From Planctomycetota bacterium (lineage in GTDB: Bacteria > Planctomycetota > Phycisphaerae > WQYP01): 64,000 bases of DNA. The stretch spans positions 1-64,000 of the forward strand of contig JAKAEB010000012.1 of NCBI GenBank assembly GCA_021818445.1. The letters run 5' to 3'. Below the pieces are notes generated by a model. That model saw only the letters and a list, made by a program, of their open reading frames with translations. It did no database searches and was not told the DNA's origin. A program made the translations under genes and the position numbers. Positions 28,799-39,347 of the stretch are shown here, piece after piece. How positions within the stretch are numbered: the first letter of the stretch is position 1; each line of letters starts with the position of its first letter.

Positions 28799-29299
28799 TT
28801 AAGAATGGAGATGCGCTTTGAGATACCGCCGCAGCCCCGGCAAACCGGGAACCCCCGGCGATGCAGGCGTCTTGTGAATCTGCATTTTTTTCCGGGCTTT
28901 GACCCCATTGGGGTGAACGATTTGACTGGGAGGGTAGACGACTGGCGGCGGCGCGGTACCGCGCCAGGCCCGGCCAAAATAAACATCTCCATCCGCCAGC
29001 AGGCCGTCAAAGTGGATCTTCTGACCTGGTTGGATATCCAACGTATTGGCCACCTGGCCACCAAAATACAAGATGGAGTAACGATTCCACCACGCATTGC
29101 GGGTCTGGCCGTCGTAGCGCACCACCGCTGATTTCAGGTAAGGATTAAAACTCATCACCCGAGCACTTCCGTGAACCATCGTTACACGGCCATTGCGCAC
29201 CGGCCCGCCGCTACTGCAGCCCGCAAGGAAGATGCATGCGATGAGTGCGGCCAAGCATGTGACGGCCACGGGAAGTTTGATATCACCAAACTTGTACAT
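28799..29299 (-). CDS. Hypothetical lipoprotein
   Basis: The protein has 166 residues from ATG 29299, with a signal ending in the lipobox LAGC and an SSGG spacer. The mature part begins with small beta-strand-like segments (VTMVHGSARVMSFNPYLKSA, RYSILYFGGQ) and ends in a Pro-rich basic tail. An alternative ATG lies 9 nt upstream. No family was recognised. It diverges from the ABC transporter operon. Confidence 0.6.
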   Translation of the reverse strand: MYKFGDIKLPVAVTCLAALIACIFLAGCSSGGPVRNGRVTMVHGSARVMSFNPYLKSAVVRYDGQTRNAWWNRYSILYFGGQVANTLDIQPGQKIHFDGLLADGDVYFGRAWRGTAPPPVVYPPSQIVHPNGVKARKKMQIHKTPASPGVPGLPGLRRYLKAHLHS

Positions 29300-29475
29300 C
29301 CCCGCCATCGTAGCAAAACCACGCCAACTGTTAAATGCTGCGGGTATGATGGCACCGCAGAGCGGCCAATCGGGGGTGCCAGATTGCCACCGGTGGCCAG
29401 CGTGACAGAATTGGCCTATCATCGCGGCGGCGACGGTTTTTCAAGGCTGAAGAATTGGTATCTCATGAGGATTTA

Positions 29476-30219
29476 ATGCCCCCATACGCAATTGAGCTAA
29501 ACGAGGTAAAAAAAACCTACCAATCTGCATCACAGCAAGTGGAAGCCTTGCGCGGTGTCACGCTTCAGATCGGGAGTGGCGAATTTGTAGCGATCATGGG
29601 GGCAAGTGGGTCCGGCAAGTCTACACTTCTGCATTTGTGCGCGCTGCTGGACCGTCCCACATCAGGCACGTTGAAAGTAAACGGACAGGACCTGTCCGGA
29701 TTGACCGAGCGACAATGCGTCGAATTTCGGCGTCATCAGGTCGGATTGATATTTCAGCAATTTAATTTGATCCCTAATTTGTCCGTACGGGACAATGTGC
29801 TGCTGCCCGCCCGACTGGCCGGGACATGCGACCAGAAGGTAGTGGATCGCGCTGTTCATCTGATTGACCGCTTGGGCCTTTCCGCCCGGCAACTGCATAA
29901 ACCAGACGCGCTGTCCGGTGGTGAGCAGCAACGTACTGCCATCGCCCGAGCTCTGGTTATGCGGCCGGCATTGCTGCTCGCGGATGAACCGACGGGTAAT
30001 CTCGATTCTGCCAATGCGCGCCATTTTTGGTCGCTTTTAAGCGATATGCTTGAGGAATCTCCTCTGACGGTGGTGGTGGTGACGCACGAGCCGGCCGCCG
30101 CTGCCGAGGCGGATCGTGTGGTGGTGCTGCGGGACGGCGCGGTGGCGGGACAGTTTGACGTTGAGGAGGCCAAAGATGCCGGAGAGCTTGCGGCTCGCTA
30201 TCAGCTCCTTACGCGGTAA
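29476..30219 (+). CDS. ABC transporter ATPase, LolD/MacB type
   Basis: The 247-residue nucleotide-binding protein has Walker [10 protein letters not shown] (Lys48), Q-loop [15 protein letters not shown], signature [15 protein letters not shown] and Walker [13 protein letters not shown]. This pattern is typical of the MacB/LolD/FtsE group that powers mechanotransmission. ATG 29476 follows GAGG. It overlaps the permease gene by 44 nt, so the two are coupled. The substrate is unknown, with lipoprotein or peptide export the likeliest. Confidence 0.92.
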   Translation: MPPYAIELNEVKKTYQSASQQVEALRGVTLQIGSGEFVAIMGASGSGKSTLLHLCALLDRPTSGTLKVNGQDLSGLTERQCVEFRRHQVGLIFQQFNLIPNLSVRDNVLLPARLAGTCDQKVVDRAVHLIDRLGLSARQLHKPDALSGGEQQRTAIARALVMRPALLLADEPTGNLDSANARHFWSLLSDMLEESPLTVVVVTHEPAAAAEADRVVVLRDGAVAGQFDVEEAKDAGELAARYQLLTR

Positions 30220-32773
30220 GCCGGTTCGGAGCGTACTCGCCTGCCTTGCGGTGATGATGGCCGTTGCGCTGGTCTTTTCGGCCAGTGGCGGGATGGACTC
30301 ACTGGAAGCGTCATTCTCACGCAACCTGAATCGGCAACTCGGCCACACGACGGCCCGGGTGGTTCCCGCTTTCGCCGCAGCGCATCAGCAGTTACCGTTT
30401 TCCGTTCTGGGTAAGCTGCGAACGTTGGCGACTGTGCGGGCTGTGCAGGGCCGGGCCACCGCCCATATGCCGATAAAATCAGGCCATCACATCACCTATG
30501 CCAATGTGGTCGGCATACAGATGGGGCCGGGCCGAACCGTCAATGAGCTGGTCCCGCCACATGGAAAATCCCTGGCGACCAATCCTCGGGGCATATTAAT
30601 GGACGGGGCGCTGGCGGGCATGCTGCACGCCAAGCTGGGGGCCGCCATTAAACTCACCGGGCAGCAAACCCGCGTATTTAGACTCATAGGAATTATTCAT
30701 CGATCGCCCGTGCGACGGTTTATCACCTTTCCGCAGGCTTATATTCGGCTGAGTCAATTAAAAACGATATGGCCTCTGCACGGACTCAACAGGATCGATA
30801 TCCTTGGCGGGCACGGGGTGAAGGCAAGCGTCGTTGCGAATCGAATCCGTAAGCGACTGGGACCGATAGCCCATGTGCAGGTCGCAGGCTCCGCCCGTCA
30901 GGCGTTTTCACGTATGCGGCGTGTCATTCGGGCCTTGCGGCTGGGCGTGAGCATACCGGCGGCGATTGGGGCCGGGATGCTTGTACTCGGTCTGGGATTG
31001 GTGGGTTTGGCGGGTCGCATTCGTGAACTGGGCCGCTTGCGTTGCATTGGCGCCTCGCCGGGTCAAATTTTACTTATGGTAGCGTTTGAGCAGACAGTCA
31101 TTGCCGTCATCGCCATTGCCGGCGGAATTGGCATCGGATTACTTGCGGTGTGGGTGCTAACCCATCGGTATCCACATTTTTTTTCGGTTTTTCATATTTC
31201 CGTCGGCACGCTGATCTTTGCAATAGCAGCGGGTGGACTCGCTGTGCTCATCGGCAGTTTACCGCCGTTATTCACTGCGGTGCGTGCTGAGCCGATGTCG
31301 GCTTTTTTAATAGCGGGGCGTCAAAACCATCCACGCCGAACGGGAATTCCATTGGCTCTGGCGGTACTTCTGCTTTTTGCGCAAGTGGCGCTCTGGATAT
31401 TGCCCGGCTCTCAATGGGCGGTGTGGTTTTACCTTTTTTTCGGTGTTCCGATGATTCTACTGGCTGCCTGCCTGACTTGCCCGGCGGTGGCTCTGGCGAT
31501 GGAGCGGATTTTCGCCCGGCCCATGGCATGGATGTGGGGTGTGAGCCGCCCATTCGTCGCACACAATTGGGTACGATCCCCCTATCTGGCCGGTGCCATG
31601 GTGGCATCGCTTCTGGCGGGCATGGCGTTTTTTGTCTCGATGCGTTCGCGCGGCGAAGGGTTACTGGCGTCATGGGAGTTCCCGGCTCACTTTCCCGATG
31701 CGTTTGTGTTCAGTCCGTTTGAGCCCATGTCCACCGCTCAAGTCGATGCCATTTCTGCGCATGTAAAGGGAGTTCGTCGAGCCTCGGCACTGACGGCATT
31801 CTGGGTCCGGGGCATGATAAAAGGGCGTAAGGTCCGCCTGCTGTTTGTAGCCGTGCAGCCCAAAACATTCGCACCCATGCTGGGCCTGAAATATGTTGGT
31901 GCGCCGGCGGCGAAGATTGAAAAATCCATGGCAAGCGGTCGCGGCATTGTGATAAGTCCCCAAAGCGCCCGCGCTTTGAAACTATCGCTGCAAAGCCGGG
32001 TGGTGCTCGGTACCATCGATGGGCCAAAAACCGTAGAAGTGGTGGGGATTGGTCAATCGGCGGGCGTTAATATCGCACAAAATTACCTGCGTGTGGGGCA
32101 GGTATTTCATAAGACAGCCGCACTGGCGGTATTGGGCACGCTGCATGAGGCCAAGGCCTGGTTTGGCATACCCGGCTGCAACATGGTGATGCTGGATGTT
32201 GATAAAAAAGCCCAAGCCATGCCTGTCGTCATATCGGTCAAAAAATTTCTGTCAAAATCGGCGGCCCCTTCAATGCTGGGTTCACTCCTGGGCATGGGTG
32301 CCCTGCAATTGCATGGAACGTCGGTACGGGCCATGAAGCGGCAACTCAATCGGGTAATTACTGATGTGATGCGTGCGCTTTCGGCGGCGGCCATCGGCGT
32401 GATGCTGGTTGGGTCAATTGGAGCGGCGATACTGATAGCGGCGGCCATTCGGCAGCGCCGCTATGAGTTTGGGATATTACGGGCGGTGGGTGCCACGCGG
32501 GGGCAGATTGTCCGCATGGTTATTGCCCAGATGTCCCTATTAGTTTTTGCGGGCATTGTGATCGGGGCATTTGTCGGCATTTATATCGCCTTCATGGCGA
32601 CGCGTGTAGATCACCGCATGGCGGGATTTGACTCGCGTTTTATTATTTCATGGGAATCAATCATCGTGGGTGCGTTAATCACTGGGGTACTGGCCCTTGC
32701 CTTTGCCATCGGCCCTGCCCTCGGAGCATCACGGGCCGGTATACGCGCGCTGGTTGGCGAAGGACGCGGCTGA
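30176..32773 (+). CDS. FtsX/MacB-type ABC permease, large (two FtsX domains)
   Basis: The 865-residue permease has an N-terminal TM helix ([20 protein letters not shown]), an extracytoplasmic region (about 50-260), a three-helix FtsX block (about 265-400), more TM segments with a second periplasmic region (about 400-740), and a C-terminal FtsX block ending in [37 protein letters not shown] is the coupling motif to the ATPase. ATG 30176 has GAGGAGG upstream. The double-FtsX layout resembles YbbP-like exporters rather than the single-FtsX MacB. No membrane fusion protein is next to it. Confidence 0.88.
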   Translation: MPESLRLAISSLRGKPVRSVLACLAVMMAVALVFSASGGMDSLEASFSRNLNRQLGHTTARVVPAFAAAHQQLPFSVLGKLRTLATVRAVQGRATAHMPIKSGHHITYANVVGIQMGPGRTVNELVPPHGKSLATNPRGILMDGALAGMLHAKLGAAIKLTGQQTRVFRLIGIIHRSPVRRFITFPQAYIRLSQLKTIWPLHGLNRIDILGGHGVKASVVANRIRKRLGPIAHVQVAGSARQAFSRMRRVIRALRLGVSIPAAIGAGMLVLGLGLVGLAGRIRELGRLRCIGASPGQILLMVAFEQTVIAVIAIAGGIGIGLLAVWVLTHRYPHFFSVFHISVGTLIFAIAAGGLAVLIGSLPPLFTAVRAEPMSAFLIAGRQNHPRRTGIPLALAVLLLFAQVALWILPGSQWAVWFYLFFGVPMILLAACLTCPAVALAMERIFARPMAWMWGVSRPFVAHNWVRSPYLAGAMVASLLAGMAFFVSMRSRGEGLLASWEFPAHFPDAFVFSPFEPMSTAQVDAISAHVKGVRRASALTAFWVRGMIKGRKVRLLFVAVQPKTFAPMLGLKYVGAPAAKIEKSMASGRGIVISPQSARALKLSLQSRVVLGTIDGPKTVEVVGIGQSAGVNIAQNYLRVGQVFHKTAALAVLGTLHEAKAWFGIPGCNMVMLDVDKKAQAMPVVISVKKFLSKSAAPSMLGSLLGMGALQLHGTSVRAMKRQLNRVITDVMRALSAAAIGVMLVGSIGAAILIAAAIRQRRYEFGILRAVGATRGQIVRMVIAQMSLLVFAGIVIGAFVGIYIAFMATRVDHRMAGFDSRFIISWESIIVGALITGVLALAFAIGPALGASRAGIRALVGEGRG

Positions 32774-32891
32774 CGGGATGCGATGTAGGCACGATTTGCA
32801 TCAGCGATTCTTGACACTGCGGCGGCAGGGATTACGATCAAAGCAATGGTTTTGTAACGCCTAAGCCACGTAGTTTTCAGATGGTGTGCAG

Positions 32892-33935
32892 ATGAGTGAG
32901 CGCGAAAAATTTCATGCCGAAGAACTTGCCGTAGTGCTAAGCCACTATGATCTGGGAGTTATTGAAGCCATAAAGGAATTTCCGCGCGGGTCGCGTAAGG
33001 CCCCCAAATTGCTCATTCGCACCGCCAAGGCAGAATATCTGCTTAAGCGCCGGGCCAAAGGGAAAGATGATCCATTCAAGGTGGCATTTTGCCACGCTAT
33101 TCAGATGTTTCTGGCCGAGAAGCAGTTTCCGCTGCCCCACCTGATCGGCACCCGTAAAGAAAACAACTCCATGCTGCAGGTGCTTGGTGCCATTTATGAA
33201 CTCTTTGAATATATTCGCGGAGCCGGATACGACAATTCGCTTGAGGCCACGCGCGACTCCGGCCGCATATTGGCGCTTTATCACAAACTGCTGCGCGATT
33301 ACACGCCGGAATACGAGCCTCCATTGGGCAGCTACCACAATTCCCGCCATATTAATTCCAGCATCGACCAAATACCGGATACCATTCGACGCACCAATGA
33401 AGAGCATGGCTCGGACCGGTCCAAGGTACAATCCATTTTAGAATACCTGCGTGACAGTTACATCAAGGCGGCCACGGCCGTTAATAATCTGGGCCTGCAG
33501 GACTGGCCACTGCAGATTGTGCACAGCGACTGGCACCCGGGCAATATGCTCTTCCGCAATGGGCGGGTGGTGGCGGTCATTGATTATGATTCCGCCCGGA
33601 TGCAGCAGCGGATTATCGATATGGCCAACGGGGCCTTGCAGTTTTCGATTATTGGCGGTGGCGATGATCCATCCACCTGGCCCGACCATGTGGACGAGGT
33701 ACGTTTTCAACATTTTATCCGTGGCTACGACTCTGTGGACATGGTAAGCGTGGCGGAACTTCAAGCTGTGCCGCACCTTATGGTCGAGGCGATGGTGGCG
33801 GAAAGTGCGTTTCATATCGCGGCCACGGGGTCGTTTGGACGTATCGAAGGATACGGATTCTTGAAAATGATCGAGCGCAAGGTAAAATGGGTGCAAGAGC
33901 ATGGAGATCGCCTGCTTCAACTCGTGTCGGTTTGA
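32892..33935 (+). CDS. Aminoglycoside phosphotransferase/kinase family protein
   Basis: The 347-residue protein has a kinase-like fold: an N-terminal lobe (KLLIRTAKAEYLLKRRAKGK), the catalytic HSDWHPGNMLF (His211, Asp213, His215 region) and the metal-binding VIDYDSAR. This fits the APH/choline kinase/RdoA/CotS superfamily, which phosphorylates small molecules or proteins. The substrate is not identifiable. A GTG at 32886 is an alternative start. It follows the ABC operon by 118 bp but has no visible link to it. Confidence 0.8.
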   Translation: MSEREKFHAEELAVVLSHYDLGVIEAIKEFPRGSRKAPKLLIRTAKAEYLLKRRAKGKDDPFKVAFCHAIQMFLAEKQFPLPHLIGTRKENNSMLQVLGAIYELFEYIRGAGYDNSLEATRDSGRILALYHKLLRDYTPEYEPPLGSYHNSRHINSSIDQIPDTIRRTNEEHGSDRSKVQSILEYLRDSYIKAATAVNNLGLQDWPLQIVHSDWHPGNMLFRNGRVVAVIDYDSARMQQRIIDMANGALQFSIIGGGDDPSTWPDHVDEVRFQHFIRGYDSVDMVSVAELQAVPHLMVEAMVAESAFHIAATGSFGRIEGYGFLKMIERKVKWVQEHGDRLLQLVSV

Positions 33936-34305
33936 CGCCGATCGCATGGATGTTGTTGTTACGGGTTTTTGGCGGGATCTTTCGGCTTGCGGCGGTCGTG
34001 GTGAGGTGACAATATAACGGTCGTGACATTAAGTCCGTGATCGGTGCTTAATTGCCGTGCATAATGTTTGCGTTGCGCGGGAAATGTTTCAGCACTGGTA
34101 GGGTGTAAACCCCGGCTCTCCGCTCGTGGTTACGTCAAGTTGGTTGCCCATGCGTCTTTGTGCGTCTGGGTAAGTTGCTGCCCAATCCTGAATCCACCAC
34201 CCGGTGTAACGGCCCCTGATATTGCCTGATTGCCATTTGTTGTGTGCACCCGCTTGATGTTCCGCTTGCAGTCGGTTCATCAAAAAATCTTATGTGGAGA
34301 TGGTG
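33936..34305. other. Intergenic region before the XRE gene
   Basis: About 370 bp. Nothing recognisable apart from the SD of the next gene. Confidence 0.4.
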
Positions 34306-34617
34306 ATGATCATTCTGACACCCCAAACTCACTTGCGAGGCGATTATTTACAAATTTGCGTCCGGCTTAAGCAGGTGCGTATGCAGGTGTGTGGGCGGCG
34401 TGGACAATCTAAGTTCGCATTTTTGATGGGGTTATCACCATCCACTTATAACTATTATGAAAAGGGGCGCGTACCGCCCGTGGAAGTACTTGACTTGGCA
34501 AGCAAGATCACCGGTGCCCCCATCCTCTGGCTCCTGCGAGGTGAGCCGGAGAATTTTGAAGTCAGCAGCTTGGCGTTCATACCCGGAGAGTTACCGTACA
34601 AATCGGTGACTGAATGA
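34306..34617 (+). CDS. Small XRE-family helix-turn-helix protein
   Basis: The 103-residue protein has a lambda-repressor-like HTH: LKQVRMQVCGRRGQSKFAFL, then GLSPSTYNYYEKGRVPP as turn and recognition helix, then EVLDLASKITGAPILWLL. It probably binds DNA. ATG 34306 has GGAG 6 nt upstream; two earlier in-frame starts lie within that SD. It stands alone and its target is unknown. Confidence 0.78.
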   Translation: MIILTPQTHLRGDYLQICVRLKQVRMQVCGRRGQSKFAFLMGLSPSTYNYYEKGRVPPVEVLDLASKITGAPILWLLRGEPENFEVSSLAFIPGELPYKSVTE

Positions 34618-34838
34618 TCCGGCGCATGCCAAATCTTGATTTCCATAGCCACTCCAGCAAGCTCCGCTGAGGTTTTAACGCCCCACTCGAGGCAGCGTTC
34701 CGTTTAACGGATAAACTTGTTAACCTCCGGGGGTCTTTCAAAGTAATAGCAGAGATACGATGTGCCGGAAGTGCCCCGGATGCAAAGCGGCGGCATGGGG
34801 CACAACCGGGGTGCGGGACTATTCCGTATACTGTCGGT

Positions 34839-36908
34839 ATGAAGATATTTACCCGGGCAACCGCTATCGCCAGTGCAGCATCTAAACCGCGGATACCCTT
34901 GCCATCATTAGGCAAACCATGCCGACGGCGATTTACGCTATGCGTTCCCATGCTCATCATGCTGCTTGGATCGTTTTGGGGCTTGAGCCGCGCCAATGCC
35001 CAAATTTTCAATATGCCCAGCCATGTGTCGGCAACCGCCAGCGTTACCCCGCAAAGCGTCAGGCCGGGTAAGGCGGGGATCATCAGCGTTCATCTTGTCA
35101 TCGCCGCGGGCTTTCATATCCAGAGCCACAAGCCTTTTGACAAAAATCTGGTACCGACCGAGTTAACAGTCAAAAAGGTGGCGAATGTAAAATTCGAACC
35201 CGTCCAATACCCGAAAGCCATCAATATTCCGGCCTCCAAAGTCATAACGCCTCTGGGCAAGCTGGCCGTCTATGAGGGAAGCGTAAAGCTGCGCGTTCCA
35301 TTCCGCATTCTCAAAACGGCCGACGGCGGAAATTACGTCGTTCACCTTGACTTGCAAACACAGGCCTGCAACGCGGTATCATGTTTTATTCCGCAGGATA
35401 AAAAACTGACAGTCACCATTCATGTTTCTGCGCCCGAAAGCGGTCGGCATATCACGCCTGCCCCGAAAGTTGCATCCAATGGCGGGCAAGGTACAACCGG
35501 TGAACTCACCACTAGCGGGACGGCTGTCGGCCAACGTAGTGGCCAAATCGCCCGCACCGCAGCAGCATCGTTGGCACAGCAACTGGCCTACATACGGGAT
35601 CATCCCTACGCCCCCGCTAACCATATGAACATTCCCCTGTGGGCGTTGGTGCTTTTTGCCTTCGTTGGTGGGTTAATACTTAATGTAATGCCGTGCGTTT
35701 TACCTGTCATCCCCATCAAAGTAATGGCGATGGTGGAGCAGGCCCATGGAAGCCGACAGAAGGCCCTTCGGCACGCGATGGCCTTCACGATCGGTGTTTT
35801 GACTCTGTTCATGGCTATTGCGCTGGTGCTGGGCGTGCAGAAATTGACGGGGGACAAACTCTATTTTTACGGAGAGCAATTTCAGAATCCCTTTTTTGTC
35901 GTGTCGCTGGTAGTTGTTGTGGCGTTGGCGGGGCTTTCCATGCTGGGGGTCTGGACGGTCAATTTGCCGCAGGCGGTTTATACGGCCGGGCCGAAGTCCA
36001 GCGGATACGCGGGCTCTTTCTTCACCGGTTTGCTCGCTACCGTTCTTGCCACGCCGTGCAGCGCACCATTTTTGGGCGTTATGATCACCTGGGCTTTGGG
36101 AAGACCCATCATTATCACCATTTTGTTCTTTGCATTGGTTGGCGTCGGTATGGCGGCGCCGTATCTGATTCTTGCGCTGTTTCCCGGTGCCATAGCCAAG
36201 GTGCCCCGTGCCGGCCGCTGGTCGGAATTACTCAAACAGGGTTTGGGTATCATCACCATTGGTGTCGCCGTTTATTTGCTTGGTACGCTGCACGATCGGC
36301 ACGAAATTCTCATCGGTGCCTTTGTAACGCTTTCCTTCTGCTTGGGGGCCTGGATTTGGGGACAATGGCCAATCTACGGCATGTCAGAGGCACGCGTGTG
36401 GACGATTCGCACCACGGCAGTGGCAGTAAGTGTCCTTGCGACAGCCGGTACCGTCTGGTTTTTATCCGGCGGCACGCCTGTGAGCCAACCGCCGACGGCC
36501 GCTTCACAGCCGCTGAATGATGGCGCAACAGCGGTCGCCCAATCTTCCTTTGCGATCAATCATTGGCAGCCATTTAATATATTCCGCATGAAAGCCGCCC
36601 TCAAAAAGGGGCATCCAGTGGTCGTCGATTTTACCGCCAACTGGTGCGTGAACTGCAAATTTGTCAAAGCCACCGTGCTGGAAAGCCCCGCCGTCCGGAC
36701 CAATTTCAGCCAAGCTGCGGTGGTATTGTTGCGGGCTGATCTGACGAAACAAAATCCAGTGGCGCAATCGCTGCTGGTTAAACTTGGGGGTCGATCCATC
36801 CCCTTTCTGGCAATTTTTTCGCCACGATCACCCTACCGGCCGGAGGTATTGCGCGACATCTACAGCATTGGCGATGTCACGCAGGCATTGCAGAATACCA
36901 AGGGATGA
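34839..36908 (+). CDS. dsbD: Thiol:disulfide interchange protein DsbD
   Basis: The 689-residue protein moves electrons from cytoplasmic thioredoxin to the periplasm. A signal region (about 25-55) leads to an N-terminal DsbD-alpha-like domain with the Cys pair in TQACNAVSCFIPQ. An eight-helix membrane domain (about 265-540) carries the conserved NVMPCVLPVIPIK and TPCSAPFLGVMI cysteines. The C-terminal thioredoxin domain has NWCVNCK (Cys603, Cys606). The Cys pair of the alpha domain is spaced CX4C rather than the CX5C of E. coli. SD is weak; an internal start nearer the signal peptide is possible. Confidence 0.93.
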   Translation: MKIFTRATAIASAASKPRIPLPSLGKPCRRRFTLCVPMLIMLLGSFWGLSRANAQIFNMPSHVSATASVTPQSVRPGKAGIISVHLVIAAGFHIQSHKPFDKNLVPTELTVKKVANVKFEPVQYPKAINIPASKVITPLGKLAVYEGSVKLRVPFRILKTADGGNYVVHLDLQTQACNAVSCFIPQDKKLTVTIHVSAPESGRHITPAPKVASNGGQGTTGELTTSGTAVGQRSGQIARTAAASLAQQLAYIRDHPYAPANHMNIPLWALVLFAFVGGLILNVMPCVLPVIPIKVMAMVEQAHGSRQKALRHAMAFTIGVLTLFMAIALVLGVQKLTGDKLYFYGEQFQNPFFVVSLVVVVALAGLSMLGVWTVNLPQAVYTAGPKSSGYAGSFFTGLLATVLATPCSAPFLGVMITWALGRPIIITILFFALVGVGMAAPYLILALFPGAIAKVPRAGRWSELLKQGLGIITIGVAVYLLGTLHDRHEILIGAFVTLSFCLGAWIWGQWPIYGMSEARVWTIRTTAVAVSVLATAGTVWFLSGGTPVSQPPTAASQPLNDGATAVAQSSFAINHWQPFNIFRMKAALKKGHPVVVDFTANWCVNCKFVKATVLESPAVRTNFSQAAVVLLRADLTKQNPVAQSLLVKLGGRSIPFLAIFSPRSPYRPEVLRDIYSIGDVTQALQNTKG

Positions 36909-37069
36909 TGATGCGACGACCGTGAGCCTGGAGCCTGTTGGGAAACTCCGCCGGGAGCGCCTTGGGGCGGCGCACGACGGCGAATTTTACCCCCGCTTGA
37001 TGAAAATTATCTCTGCGGTATCCTCAATCGCGTAAGTCTTATGGGTTTAATAAATAGGAAAACGTTCTG

Positions 37070-37888
37070 ATGAAAATGCAGCTTGGTTCGGTTGGATTTG
37101 AACCGCAGGCACAGTTCCTGCTGATCGCTGGACCGTGTGTTATTGAAAATTTAGATTTGTGCCTCAAGATTGGAACCCACTGCCGGGATGTCGCCCGGCG
37201 GCTGGGCCTGCCCTACATATTCAAGGCCAGTTTTGACAAGGCGAATCGGTCAAGCAATGCCAATTTTCGGGGCCTCGGCATGGCTGCCGGTCTGGATGTG
37301 CTTGCCAAAGTGAAAGAACGTCTTGGCGTGCCGGTTACCACCGATGTGCATGAATCGCACCAGGTGGCGCAAGTGGCGGCAGTGGTGGATATTTTGCAGA
37401 TACCCGCATTTTTGTGCCGACAGACTGATTTATTAATTGCGGCCGCGGAAACCGGCAAGCCGGTAAACGTTAAAAAGGGCCAATTTATGGCCCCGTGGGA
37501 GATGGGTAATGTCGTGCAAAAGATTCAATCGGCGGGAAACCGTCAGGTGATCCTCACTGAACGGGGCACGTTTTTTGGTTACAACCGCTTGGTGAACGAT
37601 ATGACCGGCATTGCCCACATGCAGTCGCTTAATGCTCCGGTGATTTTTGACGCTACGCATTCCACCCAGATGCCTGGAGGGCTTGGTACGGCATCGGGGG
37701 GACAGCGACAATATGTGGGACTGCTGGCGAAGTCGGCGACGGCCGCCGGTGCTAACGGCCTGTTTCTTGAAGTGCACCCCGATCCGGACAAAAGCCCTTC
37801 GGATGCGGCAACCATCATGCACTTGGACCGACTTGAGCCGTTGCTTAAGGCGTGCACCGCCATACGCAAGGTTTGTCAGACGGAATAA
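37070..37888 (+). CDS. kdsA: 3-deoxy-D-manno-octulosonate 8-phosphate synthase
   Basis: The 272-residue TIM-barrel enzyme condenses PEP with arabinose 5-phosphate to give KDO-8-phosphate for lipopolysaccharide. Diagnostic stretches are LIAGPCVIEN, FKASFDKANRSSNANFRGLG, TDVHESHQV and DATHSTQMPGG. Length is standard (about 270-285). AGGA lies upstream of the ATG. It indicates an LPS-bearing outer membrane. It converges on serS. Confidence 0.96.
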   Translation: MKMQLGSVGFEPQAQFLLIAGPCVIENLDLCLKIGTHCRDVARRLGLPYIFKASFDKANRSSNANFRGLGMAAGLDVLAKVKERLGVPVTTDVHESHQVAQVAAVVDILQIPAFLCRQTDLLIAAAETGKPVNVKKGQFMAPWEMGNVVQKIQSAGNRQVILTERGTFFGYNRLVNDMTGIAHMQSLNAPVIFDATHSTQMPGGLGTASGGQRQYVGLLAKSATAAGANGLFLEVHPDPDKSPSDAATIMHLDRLEPLLKACTAIRKVCQTE

Positions 37889-37974
37889 ATTCGTCGCTGT
37901 TTTGGGGCGGCACCGGCCAGCGATGGGCAACGCCGCCATGCGTGTGCCGCTCTACGCCCGCCACATCGACACCG

Positions 37975-39306
37975 TCAGGCGATGACTGTTAAACCGTTCA
38001 TGTACGAAACCAGAGCTTCAGGCACGCGAACCGATCCGTCGGGATTTTGATACAGTTCCAAAATCGGAATCAGTATGCGCGGGCTGGCAGCAACCGTATT
38101 ATTCAGCGTGTGACAAAAATGCACCTTGCCGGTTTCATCGCGGTAGCGCAAATTGCACCGGCGGGCTTGATAATCATACAGGCGGCTGGCGCTGTGCGTT
38201 TCGCCGTAGGCCTGACGCGACGGCATCCATGTTTCAATATCAATCATCGAGGCATTTTTCGGGCCTAAATCCCCGCTGCAGCACTGCATGACACGGTACG
38301 GCAAATTGAGTCGCTGCAAAAGCGCCTCGCTGTTGGCCAGTATTTGCTGATGCCAGTTGATGGATTCGTTTCGATCCGCCCGGCCAATGATAACCTGTTC
38401 CACCTTATCAAACTGATGAATGCGGTACAAACCGGTTGTGTCCTTGCCGTAAGTTCCAGCCTCCCGGCGAAAGCAGGTGCTTTGGGTGACAAGTTTGAGC
38501 GGGAGTTGGGAATAATCTAATATTTCGTCCATGTGCATGGCCGTGAGACCCACTTCGCCGGTGCCGGTGAGAAAGCGTTCATCATCACCCGATTCGTTTA
38601 TTTCGCCGACACGATATGCCTGCTCGCGGCCAGCGGGGAAAAACCCTGTACCTCGCATGGCCGGCTCCTTGACCAGCACCGGAACGGTAACAGGTGTAAA
38701 ACCTTTTTCATGCACCATCATGTCCATCGCCAACCGCAGCACAGCCTGATGCAGAAGTGCTCCAGCACCGAGAAGAAAATAGCTGCGCGAGCCGGCGAGT
38801 TTCACACCGCGTTCAAGGTCGAAAAGTTTAAGTCTTTGCCCCAACTCCACATGGCTGCGCGGTGTGACATCGGGTGGTGGTACCTGCCCCCAGCGGCGCA
38901 ACTCCACATTATCTTCCGCCGATTTACCCGCCGGAACATCCTCATCCGGCGGCTGAGGAATGGTCAGCAAAATGGCATCAATCTGCGGCTCTAATGTCTT
39001 TATTTGCTCTTCCAGTGCTGCGGCCTGCGCTTTGAGTTCCGTCGGACGCCGCCGCATGGATTCTATGCGGGCTTCCAGCGAGGCCTTCACGGCCGGATCG
39101 GCAGCCTTTTTCAATTGCCCCATCAGCGGCCCGATATCCCGGCTGATTTGATTCTGCTCGGTGACAAGGGCCTGAAGTTGCGTCTGGGCACTACGACGCT
39201 GCTCGTCAAGCGTCAAAAGGGTATCCAGTTCAATGGAGATATTTTTAGCCGCCGCGCCCCGGCGTACCAGATCGGGTGATTCCCGTATAAATTTAATATC
39301 GAGCAT
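37975..39306 (-). CDS. serS: Seryl-tRNA synthetase
   Basis: The 443-residue class II synthetase starts MLDIKFIRESPDLVRRG. An N-terminal coiled-coil arm (about 30-105, tRNA binding) precedes the catalytic core. Motif 2 is TQSTCFRREAGTYGKDTTG and motif 3 lies in the region NNTVAASPRILIPILELYQN. It charges tRNA-Ser. Coordinates and length agree with the family. Confidence 0.97.
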   Translation of the reverse strand: MLDIKFIRESPDLVRRGAAAKNISIELDTLLTLDEQRRSAQTQLQALVTEQNQISRDIGPLMGQLKKAADPAVKASLEARIESMRRRPTELKAQAAALEEQIKTLEPQIDAILLTIPQPPDEDVPAGKSAEDNVELRRWGQVPPPDVTPRSHVELGQRLKLFDLERGVKLAGSRSYFLLGAGALLHQAVLRLAMDMMVHEKGFTPVTVPVLVKEPAMRGTGFFPAGREQAYRVGEINESGDDERFLTGTGEVGLTAMHMDEILDYSQLPLKLVTQSTCFRREAGTYGKDTTGLYRIHQFDKVEQVIIGRADRNESINWHQQILANSEALLQRLNLPYRVMQCCSGDLGPKNASMIDIETWMPSRQAYGETHSASRLYDYQARRCNLRYRDETGKVHFCHTLNNTVAASPRILIPILELYQNPDGSVRVPEALVSYMNGLTVIA

Positions 39307-39347
39307 GCAGCAGGGTTCCTGAAAGTATTTGACGGGGTTAACGGCAC

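Noticed and set aside
35693-36520. 275-codon plus-strand frame inside dsbD in another frame
   Set aside because: Out-of-frame reading of the membrane domain. The DsbD motifs are all in the main frame.
36909-37069. Possible cobalamin-type riboswitch before kdsA
   Set aside because: A GC-rich stem is present but no B12-box consensus could be matched, and kdsA is not a B12-related gene.
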